Part shown: positions 14,385 to 23,600 of the stretch, piece by piece
How the letters are laid out: every line of letters begins with the position of its first letter
How positions within the stretch are numbered: position 1 is the stretch's first letter
IMG/VR virus record: IMGVR_UViG_3300032053_000117
Span: 1 to 50,879 of that record
DNA: 50,879 bases
Source of the DNA: a virus
Reading direction: 5' to 3' (one strand)
Position numbers and translations under genes: made by a program
The notes under the pieces: generated by a model
Seen by the model: only the letters and a program-made list of their open reading frames with translations
What the model was told of the DNA's origin: nothing
The model's database searches: none

Positions 14385-15311
14385 TTAGATGGTATCCGAC
14401 CGGCTGATCGCTTCGTTGAACAGTATTTGTGAGCCAGTGCCTCCGAGATCAAGCCAGTCCGTTGAGACAGGAACGCCATCGGCAACATCGCTCATAGGGC
14501 AGTACACAACCAACTCTCCCGGTTGAACCGTTAGTGGAAGATCGCGAACCGGAGCGCTCAGCGCCAGCACTTCTGCCGCGCTCAGGGCTTTTTTCCAGAT
14601 CGCAACATCTGCGAGCCTGCCTGCGTAGTAGTCTGTGCTGAGCGCCATCGTCGCGGCTGCGATCCACCACCGCGTTCCGAACTTAACGATCTCGCCAACG
14701 GCCTTGGGAGCGCCGTCAGCAGCGCCGCTGACATACAGGATGAGCGTGCCGTTTTCGAGGCACGTCAGCGCGACGTGTATCCAAACACCCGGTACGACCG
14801 GGACTAGGCCCGTAACGGTTGGGTTTATGCCATCATCTTGGACAAAGCCTTTGAAAAACGGCCCTTGTGCGAGCAGGAACGACACGTTGTCCAACGGGTC
14901 AGCAACGGCTGATCCCGTTCTGGCTGCAATGGTACGATATGTTGCTGTCTGCTGCGGTTTTACCCATGCGCTGATCGTGTACTCGGTTGGCTTGATCGCT
15001 GCCGATCCGTTATAGAAGGCTGTGCGCACAGAGGCTCCGACCGGGAATTCGTATACGGTTGAAACAACGGTTGGCGCGAGGACTGGCAGACTGTACCCCA
15101 TCGGAGCGCCTGCGACGTTGGGTCCGTGGTTGGCCTTGGAGATGCCCGCCGCACCGAATCCCACGCGCAACGTGGAGTTGTCCAGCACGCCGTCACTTCC
15201 CAGCCCAGTGGGCGCTGTTCCATTTAAGACAGCTTGGACAGGTATGCGCCCGCAGCCTGCCGCGTTGGGTCCGTGGTCGTATCTGGCATTTGGATTGTCG
15301 GCGTTTGCCAT
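14385..15311 (-). CDS. LamG/concanavalin-like virion protein
   Basis: 308 aa. The N-terminal 80 residues are Gly/Asn-rich with two similar stretches (ARYDHGPNAAGCGRIP and NHGPNVAGAPMGY). From about residue 95 there is a LamG-type jelly roll: YTISAWVKPQQTATYRTIAA, a FLLAQG strand, GVWIHVALTCLENGTLILYV and YYAGRLADVAIWKKALSAAE. This set (SAWVKP, W-HVA-T, LADVAIW-ALSAAEV) is typical of LamG domains. The likely role is a virion decoration or fibre protein that binds glycans. Its ATG is preceded by TAACTAGATT, not the GTAGTTA element. Confidence 0.75.
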   Translation of the reverse strand: MANADNPNARYDHGPNAAGCGRIPVQAVLNGTAPTGLGSDGVLDNSTLRVGFGAAGISKANHGPNVAGAPMGYSLPVLAPTVVSTVYEFPVGASVRTAFYNGSAAIKPTEYTISAWVKPQQTATYRTIAARTGSAVADPLDNVSFLLAQGPFFKGFVQDDGINPTVTGLVPVVPGVWIHVALTCLENGTLILYVSGAADGAPKAVGEIVKFGTRWWIAAATMALSTDYYAGRLADVAIWKKALSAAEVLALSAPVRDLPLTVQPGELVVYCPMSDVADGVPVSTDWLDLGGTGSQILFNEAISRSDTI

Positions 15312-15318
15312 AATCTAG

Positions 15319-18300
15319 TTACGCAGGACGACCCGGCCCGATCCGACCCGGTATGTTGCCCTGTGCGTCGGCGTGCGGGTCCATGCGCAGCACAGGCCAG
15401 TCGCGCAGGGCTTGCCAGTACCAATCGCTGTAGTGGCTGGCGATCTTCTGGACGCTCTCACGCTCCTGCTCCGGGGGCAGGTTCTCGGCAGCGTTGCGCT
15501 CCATCATCTTGTCCACGTCGCGGATGAAGGCGCTCATGGCCGCGTGGCTCTGCGGATGGACCGTGGGAGGCGGCGCATCGTTGTCGTTGAACCAAGCCTT
15601 GGCCCGGTAATTGTAGACGTTTGCGTGGACTTCCGGGCTTTGGCCGCCGAAGAAGAAAAAGTAGGCGGCGTGCATGGTGCCATCCGGGGCTTCGTAGCCC
15701 TTGTACCAGTAGCGGGGCACGTTCTCCTCGTTGTAGAAGATCGCCAGCAGTTCCTTGTCCTTGGTGCCTGCCTTGAAGCCCAGCCGGTTGAGTTCGGGCA
15801 CGACCAGCCCCTTCTCATGGGAGCGAACCACATCCTCTGGGTCGTCCGGGTCAGGCTCAGGCACCGGGACAGCCGGGGTGGCTGCTTCAAGGTGGAGGCG
15901 GCGCATCCGGTCGTCATCGGGGATGAGCGGAATCTTGTAGCTGGTGGCGTCGATGTAGTGGCTGCGGGTTCCTTCCAGTTCCGGCGGCCCGCTGGTGACC
16001 TCCACGTTCCAGACGGGGTCAAGGTACATGCTCGCGCCGGGGTCGCCGTCGTGGACGCGCAGGATGTCCTCCCGCGAAGTGTCGAGCACCTTCACCACGA
16101 TGTCGCCCCAGACCTCCTTGGTGTCGTCGTGCTCGTCCATGCCCAAGACGTAGGGAACCGTGATGAACTTGCCGACGTGCGCCTCGTAGTTGGCCATCGC
16201 CTTCTGCTCTGCTTCCTCGCGTGAGCGCACCGGCTCATAGTCCTTTATGTCTTTTGGTGTTGACAGCAGGTACTCCTTGGGGTCGATGTCGGCATCTGGG
16301 TCCACTGATTCCTTGACCAGCCACTCTTTGTGCTCCGTGTCGAGGTCTTGCGCCCGCTCAGGGAAGTCGGTGTCATCGTAGTGCCGGGCGTACCACGACC
16401 ACGAGTCCTTATCGAGTTGGTTCTTGGGGATCGCCAGCTTGAAGAAAATGTGCGAGCCTTGGCCTCCTTCCACCTGTGCGTTGTGGATGGTGACGCCCAT
16501 GTCCTTGCAGAACTTCTCAAGCTGCTCGCGGAAGAACTCCGGGGGCAGGACGTTGCCCTCCCTGTCCACGGCCCAGTACGCGAATCCGTTTACAACGACC
16601 CACTTGCCCCACGGCTCGATGCGGTTGTGAGCGAGGCCGTAGTTGGTCAACTCGTGGAGCAGGTCGTCGAGCCGGTGAAGCTGGCGGATGTACGTCTCCG
16701 GCTCGCCTTCGCTGGACTCGACGAACGGGAACAGGTCGCTGGCGAAGTCCTTCCGGCAGTTGTTGCAGAAGTAAATGTTCTTCTCCACGAAGTGGGTGAT
16801 GGTCGAAGGATCGTTAGGTCCAACCTCCCACTCACTGCGGCCCCCGTACTTGGGCAGCGAGATGGTGCGATTCAACTGGATGGCATCGGTCGGGTGCGTG
16901 CGACCTTCGGCATCTACTCTGGCCGTGCGCCCGCAGAACTCGCACATGACCTCTGCTTGTAGACGTTTGACGTACTGCTCCGGCGCATCGAGGTCGCCCT
17001 CGCTTTCCACCGATTCGAGCTTCACCTGCGGGTAGACCATCTGCATGTAGGCGTTGAACTCCTTCGCGGCCACGAAGAACCAGATGGGCGCGTTGGTTTC
17101 GCAGACCCACTGGATTACCGGCACCGGGCACCCGATCTTGTCGAGCCATTGGCGCACAATGCTGCTGCCTTGGGGATTGTTCAGCCTGTAGCGGTAAGTG
17201 ACCACATCCACCGGCACGTTTGCTCCACGCTGCCGGTGGTCCGCCTTCATCTGCTGCAATATGTGGCGCATCTCGGTCACGCGGTTATAGCGGAACACGT
17301 CGATGCCGTTGACCTTATCGCGGACCCAGTTGGCGGGCGCGTCGGGGAAGTGAGGCTTGATGACATCAAAGTCGATGAAAACACGGCCCATCATCCGGGG
17401 CATGTAGCTGCGCACGAAAGCTTCCGGGTCGTCGAGGTCAGGCTCGTCAGCATCGGGGATGGCTTCCTTGAGTTCGTCCGGCATGATGTCAGAGACTTTG
17501 CCGTCGGGCGCGATGCGCAGGAACCGGAACACGTCGATGCCCGTCGTCAGCTTCAGGTGGTGGGCGAACTCCTTGAAGTCGGCGATGCAGGCAGGCAGAA
17601 TCTCTGGTGGAACGATGGAGCCGTCCTCCCAGCCGCCACGAGCGTCGTTGAGCAGGAACGAGAGCGAGTAGCCCAGATTCTCCGGCCTTAGCTGGGGCTT
17701 TTCCTCGTCAGGGATGTCGTCGTTGATGGCCGAGTCTGGATAGGTGACGAAGAACTTCCAGCCGTAGTAGTCGTACTCTGGCCCGTTGCGCCGCCCGCGC
17801 ACAGCGTAGGAGTCAAAGTCCACGTAGGGGTCGTCGTGGTGCGCGTGGTACTTCGACAGCACGTCGTCCTGACGGCTGATCTCGTCCAAGGCTTTGGGGG
17901 TCTGCGGCGTGGACTTCAGCGCGTCGATGTAATGCTGGGCAGGCGCGTCGAGGTCGTCGGCGCTCTCGGCGAGGTTGAGCTTCAGCCATTCAGCCAAGGC
18001 TTCGGTGCCGGTGAACTCCACGGCCACGTCGATCAGTTGGCGGCCAAGGTCGCTGATGTTGGCGTAGAGCATCGGCTCGCTGCCGGGGAAGAACGGCCAG
18101 AAGGTGCCGCTGGTTGTAGACGGCCAGTCGCCGTCGGCTTCCACGATCTTCTTGGCCCACTCCACTTGCTTCTCTGAAGGCTTGAGCCAGACGCTCGCGA
18201 CGCGTTCCCATGTGCTGCCGTGGCCTTCGTCGCTGACATGGAAGTCGAGCATCCGCAGGATGCCCAGCATGTTGGCCTCCAAGAGCGCGTAGTCGCGTTC

Positions 18301-18510
18301 CAGTTGCTCCGACACTTCCTTGGTGTCAACATCAATTCCTGAGTCACGGGCGTTGTCCTGCAAAACCTCCGGGTCCGTGGTGTGGATGTGAGCGCCGAAC
18401 CGGATGTCTTCCAACTTGCCCACGTCGGCTTTCTTGCCCAGCCAGTCGACGTAATGCTCCGGGCCGGGGTCCGCCAGCAATTTGTTTACAATGGCCTGTG
18501 GATCGGGCAT
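15319..18510 (-). CDS. 1063-aa modular protein with repeated DPExYV linkers
   Basis: Begins MPDPQAIVNKLLADPGPEHY, the LLE-type N-terminus. Linker motifs recur at about residues 182-197 (ESADDLDAPAQHYIDAL), 354-369 (DEPDLDDPEAFVRSY), 499-516 (ESVESEGDLDAPEQYVKRL), 598-610 (ESSEGEPETYIRQL), 734-748 (ESVDPDADIDPKEYL) and 884-897 (PEPDPDDPEDVVRS), cutting the chain into about seven modules of 90-190 aa. Module 4 holds CEFC (523-526) and CNNC (582-585), one zinc ribbon. No enzyme motif was recognised. I infer a virion-internal or ejected protein made of related modules. The gene is adjacent to the small LLE protein at 18512. Confidence 0.7.
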   Translation of the reverse strand: MPDPQAIVNKLLADPGPEHYVDWLGKKADVGKLEDIRFGAHIHTTDPEVLQDNARDSGIDVDTKEVSEQLERDYALLEANMLGILRMLDFHVSDEGHGSTWERVASVWLKPSEKQVEWAKKIVEADGDWPSTTSGTFWPFFPGSEPMLYANISDLGRQLIDVAVEFTGTEALAEWLKLNLAESADDLDAPAQHYIDALKSTPQTPKALDEISRQDDVLSKYHAHHDDPYVDFDSYAVRGRRNGPEYDYYGWKFFVTYPDSAINDDIPDEEKPQLRPENLGYSLSFLLNDARGGWEDGSIVPPEILPACIADFKEFAHHLKLTTGIDVFRFLRIAPDGKVSDIMPDELKEAIPDADEPDLDDPEAFVRSYMPRMMGRVFIDFDVIKPHFPDAPANWVRDKVNGIDVFRYNRVTEMRHILQQMKADHRQRGANVPVDVVTYRYRLNNPQGSSIVRQWLDKIGCPVPVIQWVCETNAPIWFFVAAKEFNAYMQMVYPQVKLESVESEGDLDAPEQYVKRLQAEVMCEFCGRTARVDAEGRTHPTDAIQLNRTISLPKYGGRSEWEVGPNDPSTITHFVEKNIYFCNNCRKDFASDLFPFVESSEGEPETYIRQLHRLDDLLHELTNYGLAHNRIEPWGKWVVVNGFAYWAVDREGNVLPPEFFREQLEKFCKDMGVTIHNAQVEGGQGSHIFFKLAIPKNQLDKDSWSWYARHYDDTDFPERAQDLDTEHKEWLVKESVDPDADIDPKEYLLSTPKDIKDYEPVRSREEAEQKAMANYEAHVGKFITVPYVLGMDEHDDTKEVWGDIVVKVLDTSREDILRVHDGDPGASMYLDPVWNVEVTSGPPELEGTRSHYIDATSYKIPLIPDDDRMRRLHLEAATPAVPVPEPDPDDPEDVVRSHEKGLVVPELNRLGFKAGTKDKELLAIFYNEENVPRYWYKGYEAPDGTMHAAYFFFFGGQSPEVHANVYNYRAKAWFNDNDAPPPTVHPQSHAAMSAFIRDVDKMMERNAAENLPPEQERESVQKIASHYSDWYWQALRDWPVLRMDPHADAQGNIPGRIGPGRPA

Positions 18511-18511
18511 A

Positions 18512-18844
18512 TTAGTCCCAGATCGAGTGCATTTCGCGTTTGAGGCGGCGGGCGTAGACTTCCGGCATTTTGAACTCGTCGTCGTACTGTTCCACGGCGA
18601 TAATCAGGAACGCCCGGTCGATGTCCACCTGCTTGGGTGCGCTGCCAATCGCGTTGGGGCGCATGATGAGGTTCAGCGCACCCGCTTGTTCGGCCTGCTG
18701 CTTGAGCATCTTGGCGTGCTCGATGATGTCGCGGATGTTCTGGTCAAACTCCAGCGGGCCGGTGTAGCGATCCAACTCTGGGATGTCCAGTGGATTGCTT
18801 TCCGGTTCTTCAAGTAAATGGCGAACGATGCCGTCAGCGCTCAT
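18512..18844 (-). CDS. small protein with LLE-type N-terminus
   Basis: 110 aa from ATG 18844; the frame is open to 19150, but ATG 18844 lies 4 nt after GTAGTTA (18855-18849 on the minus strand). It begins MSADGIVRHLLEEPESNPLD, the shared (I/V)VxxLLE helix, then a helical middle (NIRDIIEHAKMLKQQAEQAG) and a basic end. Just upstream of the 1063-aa modular gene with 1 nt between, so probably coexpressed. Its start is divergent from and may overlap the plus gene at 18818. Confidence 0.6.
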   Translation of the reverse strand: MSADGIVRHLLEEPESNPLDIPELDRYTGPLEFDQNIRDIIEHAKMLKQQAEQAGALNLIMRPNAIGSAPKQVDIDRAFLIIAVEQYDDEFKMPEVYARRLKREMHSIWD

Positions 18845-19273
18845 GCGATAACTACCGTGGAAGACGAGGTATCCACGGCGGAGGCGATTCGGCTGTTCAG
18901 CCTTCGACGCAAGAACACCAAGGCTCGCTGGGAGAACGTCTACCGTCTCTGGCAGGAAGGCAAGACGCTGGCCGAGATCGGCACATGGATCGGCAAGAGC
19001 GAGTCGACCGCCCGTCAGTTGCTCAAGCGGTCGGCCTTGGAGCGCCAGAAGCAGCCGGGCTTTGTCTGGCCGGTGGACGCGGAGGGCAAGAAGATTTGCG
19101 ACATCCCCCACCCGATGCCCAAAGGCGACCAAGCTTACCGGTGGGCGCATGTGCGGGCGCTGCCGTGCCCGCCCCGGAGCTTGGATAAGGAGGCAAAACC
19201 CGAACGGGCTTACTGCCCGGTTTGCCGCCGGGTTTACCCGATACCCAAGACCTTGATGGAGGTATTGACCTGA
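18818..19273 (+). CDS. HTH and zinc-ribbon DNA-binding protein
   Basis: 151 aa from ATG 18818, or 138 aa from GTG 18857, which avoids overlap with the divergent gene. A helix-turn-helix lies at about 40-70: ENVYRLWQEGKTLAEIGTWI then KSESTARQLLKRSAL, like resolvase or sigma region 4 HTHs. The C-terminus has CPVC with an upstream Cys pair in CPPRS, possibly a half zinc ribbon. A phage regulator is likely; its sites are unknown. Confidence 0.65.
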   Translation: MANDAVSAHAITTVEDEVSTAEAIRLFSLRRKNTKARWENVYRLWQEGKTLAEIGTWIGKSESTARQLLKRSALERQKQPGFVWPVDAEGKKICDIPHPMPKGDQAYRWAHVRALPCPPRSLDKEAKPERAYCPVCRRVYPIPKTLMEVLT

Positions 19274-19362
19274 CTTTGCTGTTCTTCTTCGTGTAGATGC
19301 GCTTGTCCCAAACAGTGAAGAAGTGGCTTGGCGTCCTATCGAGGGTCGCCGTGGAGATTCCT

Positions 19363-19596
19363 ATGAGCAAAGAGACACAGACCGAAGAAACAACCGAAGC
19401 AGCTAATACGATCTGGCGGGCGCACGCCGCGCTGGACGCTGTATACGGCAAGGGCTGGTCGAAAGACAACCCTGAAACAGTGGCGCGTTTCATGCAGGCG
19501 CTATCCACTCAACAGTTGGCCTCCGAAGCCGCCGCGCTGCGTGAGATTTTCGGCAGCGGCAGCGGAGCCATCACCATCGGCATCGAGAAATCATGA
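19363..19596 (+). CDS. small hypothetical helical protein
   Basis: 77 aa from ATG 19363 with GGAG upstream; the frame is open from 19297. Acidic Thr/Glu-rich N-terminus (SKETQTEETTEAAN), then helices (IWRAHAALDAVYG; TVARFMQALSTQQLASEAAA) and a Gly/Ser end. Stop overlaps the next ATG. Function unknown. Confidence 0.55.
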   Translation: MSKETQTEETTEAANTIWRAHAALDAVYGKGWSKDNPETVARFMQALSTQQLASEAAALREIFGSGSGAITIGIEKS

Positions 19597-20138
19597 AGAA
19601 GCGCACGGTCAGCAACACGACGCCCAAGCAGGCCGCCCAGAGCGGCGTTGAGTTCTTGGGCGATCCCAACAAGTGGGTTGTGCTCCACAAGGCGTGGAAT
19701 ACCCGCGAAGGCTGGATGCGGTCCACCAAAGCATTGGAAATCCCCGGCGTGGGCTGCATGGTTCAAGTGTCGATGCTGGACGAGGATAGGATCGCAGAGT
19801 CCCTGTGCTTCGTTCCTGATGTGGGAATTGCTGATGACAGCAATAGCGGGCGCAAGCTTGTGCGCAACCAATACAGCACCCTCATCAACTTTTCTTCCAG
19901 CGGCTCGTCCTCGACAGGCTGGGTGGGCACCGCTGGGGACGCTCTTGATGCCAAGCTGGAGGCGATGCGGAAGCAAGAGAAGGAGAACAACCCGCTCAAC
20001 TTGCCCGGCGCGGCCCCCGGCGACCCGTACAAGCTCATCCGTGAACTGACGGACTTCTTCAAGGAGAGTTGGAAGGTATGCCCGACGAACAAACAGTGGC
20101 AGCAGTTGATTGCGCTGCTGAAGGCCAACCTGTCTTAG
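19593..20138 (+). CDS. hypothetical protein
   Basis: 181 aa. Basic start, a beta-rich centre (KWVVLHKAWNTREGWMRST; GVGCMVQVSMLDEDRIAES) and a charged helical end. The segment GWMRSTKALEIPGVGCMVQV has the look of small phage proteins found beside tail or head genes; no name can be given. It overlaps the NADAR gene. Confidence 0.6.
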   Translation: MKKRTVSNTTPKQAAQSGVEFLGDPNKWVVLHKAWNTREGWMRSTKALEIPGVGCMVQVSMLDEDRIAESLCFVPDVGIADDSNSGRKLVRNQYSTLINFSSSGSSSTGWVGTAGDALDAKLEAMRKQEKENNPLNLPGAAPGDPYKLIRELTDFFKESWKVCPTNKQWQQLIALLKANLS

Positions 20139-20617
20139 CTTTCGCGAAGGAGTACCGCTTCCTGTCGAACTTCTGGCCGTGCCGGGTGTTCAACGGCCAC
20201 TGGTACCCGTCCGTCGAACATGCTTATCAGGCGGCCAAGTGCCTCCATAAGCGCGACGAGGTAACCATCAGGAACGCGGACAGCGCCAGCATGGCCAAGC
20301 GCATGGGCAAGTCGGTGGAGCTTCGCCCGGACTGGGCCAAGATCAAGCTGGAGGTCATGGCGGACCTGCTCTGGCAAAAGTTCGTGCTCAACCCGGAGCT
20401 TCGGGCGCGGCTCTTGGCGACGGGGCACGTGGACATCATCGAAGGCAACACATGGGGAGACACGTACTGGGGCAAGTGCGGCGGTGTCGGGCATAACCAC
20501 TTGGGAAAGCTCATCATGCTCATGCGCGATGTAGCCCGCCACATCGTTGAGAACACCTACGCCCCGGCGGAGGTAGTTAACAGCGATGGCCGAGAATCCA
20601 GAGAATCAGCCGGTTGA
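20078..20617 (+). CDS. NADAR-family (YbiA-like) hydrolase
   Basis: 179 aa from ATG 20078. Clear family pattern: YRFLSNFWPCRVF (about 26-38), YPSVEHAYQAAKCL (about 44-57), AKRMGKSVELRPDWAKIKLEVM, then FVLNPELRARLLATGHVDIIEG, NTWGDTYWG and GVGHNHLGKLIMLMR. NADAR proteins remove ADP-ribose-type groups from nucleobases or cleave related N-glycosidic bonds; some counter ADP-ribosylating toxins such as DarT1, and others act on riboflavin intermediates. In a phage an anti-defence role is plausible. The N-terminal 20 residues are Ala/Asp-rich. The last 32 bp overlap the 1183-aa gene and include a GTAGTTA element. Confidence 0.85.
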   Translation: MPDEQTVAAVDCAAEGQPVLAFAKEYRFLSNFWPCRVFNGHWYPSVEHAYQAAKCLHKRDEVTIRNADSASMAKRMGKSVELRPDWAKIKLEVMADLLWQKFVLNPELRARLLATGHVDIIEGNTWGDTYWGKCGGVGHNHLGKLIMLMRDVARHIVENTYAPAEVVNSDGRESRESAG

Positions 20618-23600
20618 CTTGGACGCGCCGACCGAAAAGGTCGTGAAGCAGGCGCTCGCCGATCTGCCGACTTGGGAGGAATGGCTTCGCAAGAATGGTT
20701 TCGCGCTGGGCAAGGAGCACAAGTACGCGTGGTCGGACGTGGAGTGGAACCGGGATTGGCCCGGTGCGGGGCGCGGCTGGACGCTCAAGGTTCACCCGGA
20801 GCAGAACGTCATCACCGTTGCTGTTTACAACAACTGGCTGCGCTATGGCCGGTCACTGGGCTTTCAGTTCTTCGTCAACGAGCGCACGCTGCCCAAGGTG
20901 GTCGGGGCGCTCATTAAGGAGATCGAGCGCAACGTCAGCGACCACACCCGCAAGCGGCGCATCAAGCTGCTCCACCAGCAGACCCCGTCGGATACCCGTG
21001 TTGAGCCACAGGAACCCGGCGGGTTCAACGGGCCACCCCAGCCTGTCCGGGTCGAGTCGATCCCGCGCAACAAGCCCATTCCCGATGACCCCACGAGCCT
21101 GACCCCGGAGCAGATGGACGACTTGGTGAGCCGGGTGCGCGTCACCTGCTTGCCCAAGGGCCAGCGCGTGCGCATCCGCCTGAGCCAGAACACGCGGCTC
21201 AACGGCATGATGGGCACCGTTGTAGACGCTGGCCCGCACGCCTGCTACGTGGCGCTCGACGATTACGTTCAGGCCGGGGACGACGATCCCTTCCGGTTCG
21301 AGGAGCAGGAGATGGAGCCGGTCTACGAGAACCAGCAGGAGCCAGACCTCGACGCCCCGGAGCCTTACGTTACGGCGCTCGACTACGCCTTGGGGTTGGG
21401 CAAGCTAGGCTATCAATTCCTCGCCAGCAGCTACCGTAAAACACTGAGTTTTCCTGATGGCGAAGGGCAGTTGCGCATCCTTGTTGAGCCGATGCCCAAC
21501 GCGTTGAGCCAGATGACGGTGGTCATCAACCTTGAATACATCCAGTTCGGTGACATGGAGCGCATTCAGGATGTGGTGACCGAAGCGCTCGACGTGGTGG
21601 ACTTGGTGCGTGAGATCGAGGTCATGGTGGGAGAGTCCAAGAACATCACCGAGTTTGCTGACAAGCTGCGCGAGCGCAATTTTCCGCACAGCAGCCCTGT
21701 CGCAGCGGACAACCGGCTGCGCCACATGTTTGGCGAGTCGGCGATGGAGCCAGATGTAGACAATCCTCAGCCTTACTTCGACCAGCTTCAGCGCCACACG
21801 GAGGTCATCAACGAGTTTCGCCGGAACGGGCTGCGCATGAGCCGCCGGATGACGGCCAAACATCCCTACTACGCGATGTTCTGGATTCCCACGGCGGTCG
21901 AGGGTGTCAGCTACGACGTGTTCATCGACCCGCAGCCGGACGCAAGCTGGCAGATCAGCGCCCGTGGCCAGAAGGAGTTTTCGGATGACAAGCATGGGGA
22001 CTGGCAGGAGGAATTCGGCATCTTCCACATGTGGGACATACCCGCCGGAGCGAGCGGCGAGGAACTGGCCAAGGAGGTTGACAACATCTTGTCAGACATC
22101 CGGCACAACAAGGGGCCGGAGGAACCGACCATCTACGAGCCGGACGTGGACGACGTGGACGAGAGCGAGGAGGAGATCGGGGACTATGCGGCCTACGCGG
22201 CGAGCAGTGGCGGGTACAACCCGGTGATGCTGCTGACCTCGAAAGACATCAGAAAGATCGTGCGCGAGCTTGGCTTCAAGGTGGGTGGACTTTACCGCAG
22301 TCGCCGTACACATGGTTGGACAATGAACCTCAGCCCGGCCACCGGCCAAGCGTTCGAGTTGTTTCAGAAGAACCCGCACCGCATGGCCGAGTACGTTAAG
22401 TATGAGTTGCGGGAGGGGATCATGAAGCGCTTGCCGACCTTGGCTAACATCGAGCGCAGTGTGTATGTGATCGACGACAAGCTCATCATCAACGCGTGGG
22501 TGTGGTCGTCGAGGAGCAGCGACCTGACGAACCCCAACAACTGGACGATTTACGCGGACATACTGCCCAGCGACCATGACCAGCGCCTTCGGGGTGGCCG
22601 GATGGCTGAAGGTGTCGACGACCCGGACGACATACAAGACTTGACGAGCTACGCCAAGGGCGCGACTGATCCAGTCAAGGCTTTGGAGGAAAACGGCTAC
22701 AGGTACGGGAAGTACAACGAGGCGGGCAACCCGCGTTGGAACAAATTCTGGCCGCTGCCTCAGCCGCTCACACCGCTGGTCAAGTGGGCACCAACGTTTA
22801 CAAAGTTTTGGGGCAGCCCTGACATTCACGGCCAGTATGTATACGGGTTTACGGCGGAGAACCGCCCGGCCAAGACCGGCTACATCGTCGTCAAGCCGCT
22901 TAACCGGAAGCTTGATGAGGACGACTGGGACATCGTGACCAGCATTCGCCGGGTGCTCCTGCGGGTGGAGGAACTGGTTCGCAACCTGCCGAACACGAAC
23001 GACCTCGATACGGTGTGGGACTACGTAGACACCGGGATGCAGAAGATCAAGGACGATGTAAACACCGAGGCTGACGCGACGTGGGAGGCCCGGCAGCCTG
23101 CGCCCACGCTGCCGACGGTGGCTGAGGGCTTGGAGGACTTCGAGGACGAGGTTGACCCGGCCAGCTACGCGAAGACCACCTTCGATCCAGAGCAGTTTTT
23201 GCGGGCGTCAGGCTGGAAATTCCACTCCGATCTGGCGTGGAAGTATTACGCAAAAACTTTCCCGACGCCGCGCCCGTACCAGCTTGGCGGTATGACATTC
23301 ATCGGGGTTCAGGTGCGCATTGGGATCACCAAGACCCTGTTCGACACGACCAACATCGGCTTTTACTTCACGGATGATAAGAACTGTTGCATGGGTATTC
23401 AGGGGTACGACCTGCGCTCTCAGCGCTTGCAGCCGGTGGCCGACGAGGAGGAAGAAAGCCCGAAGAACAGTGATCCCAACATGTCGATCCGGCGCTTTGC
23501 GCTGGGCATCGGCGAGGTCTTGGCAGCCTGCGACTGGCCGTCTGCTGGGGCCGCCTTGGCGGCTGGAAGCAAGGTACAATGGGACGTGGCCAAGTTCGTC

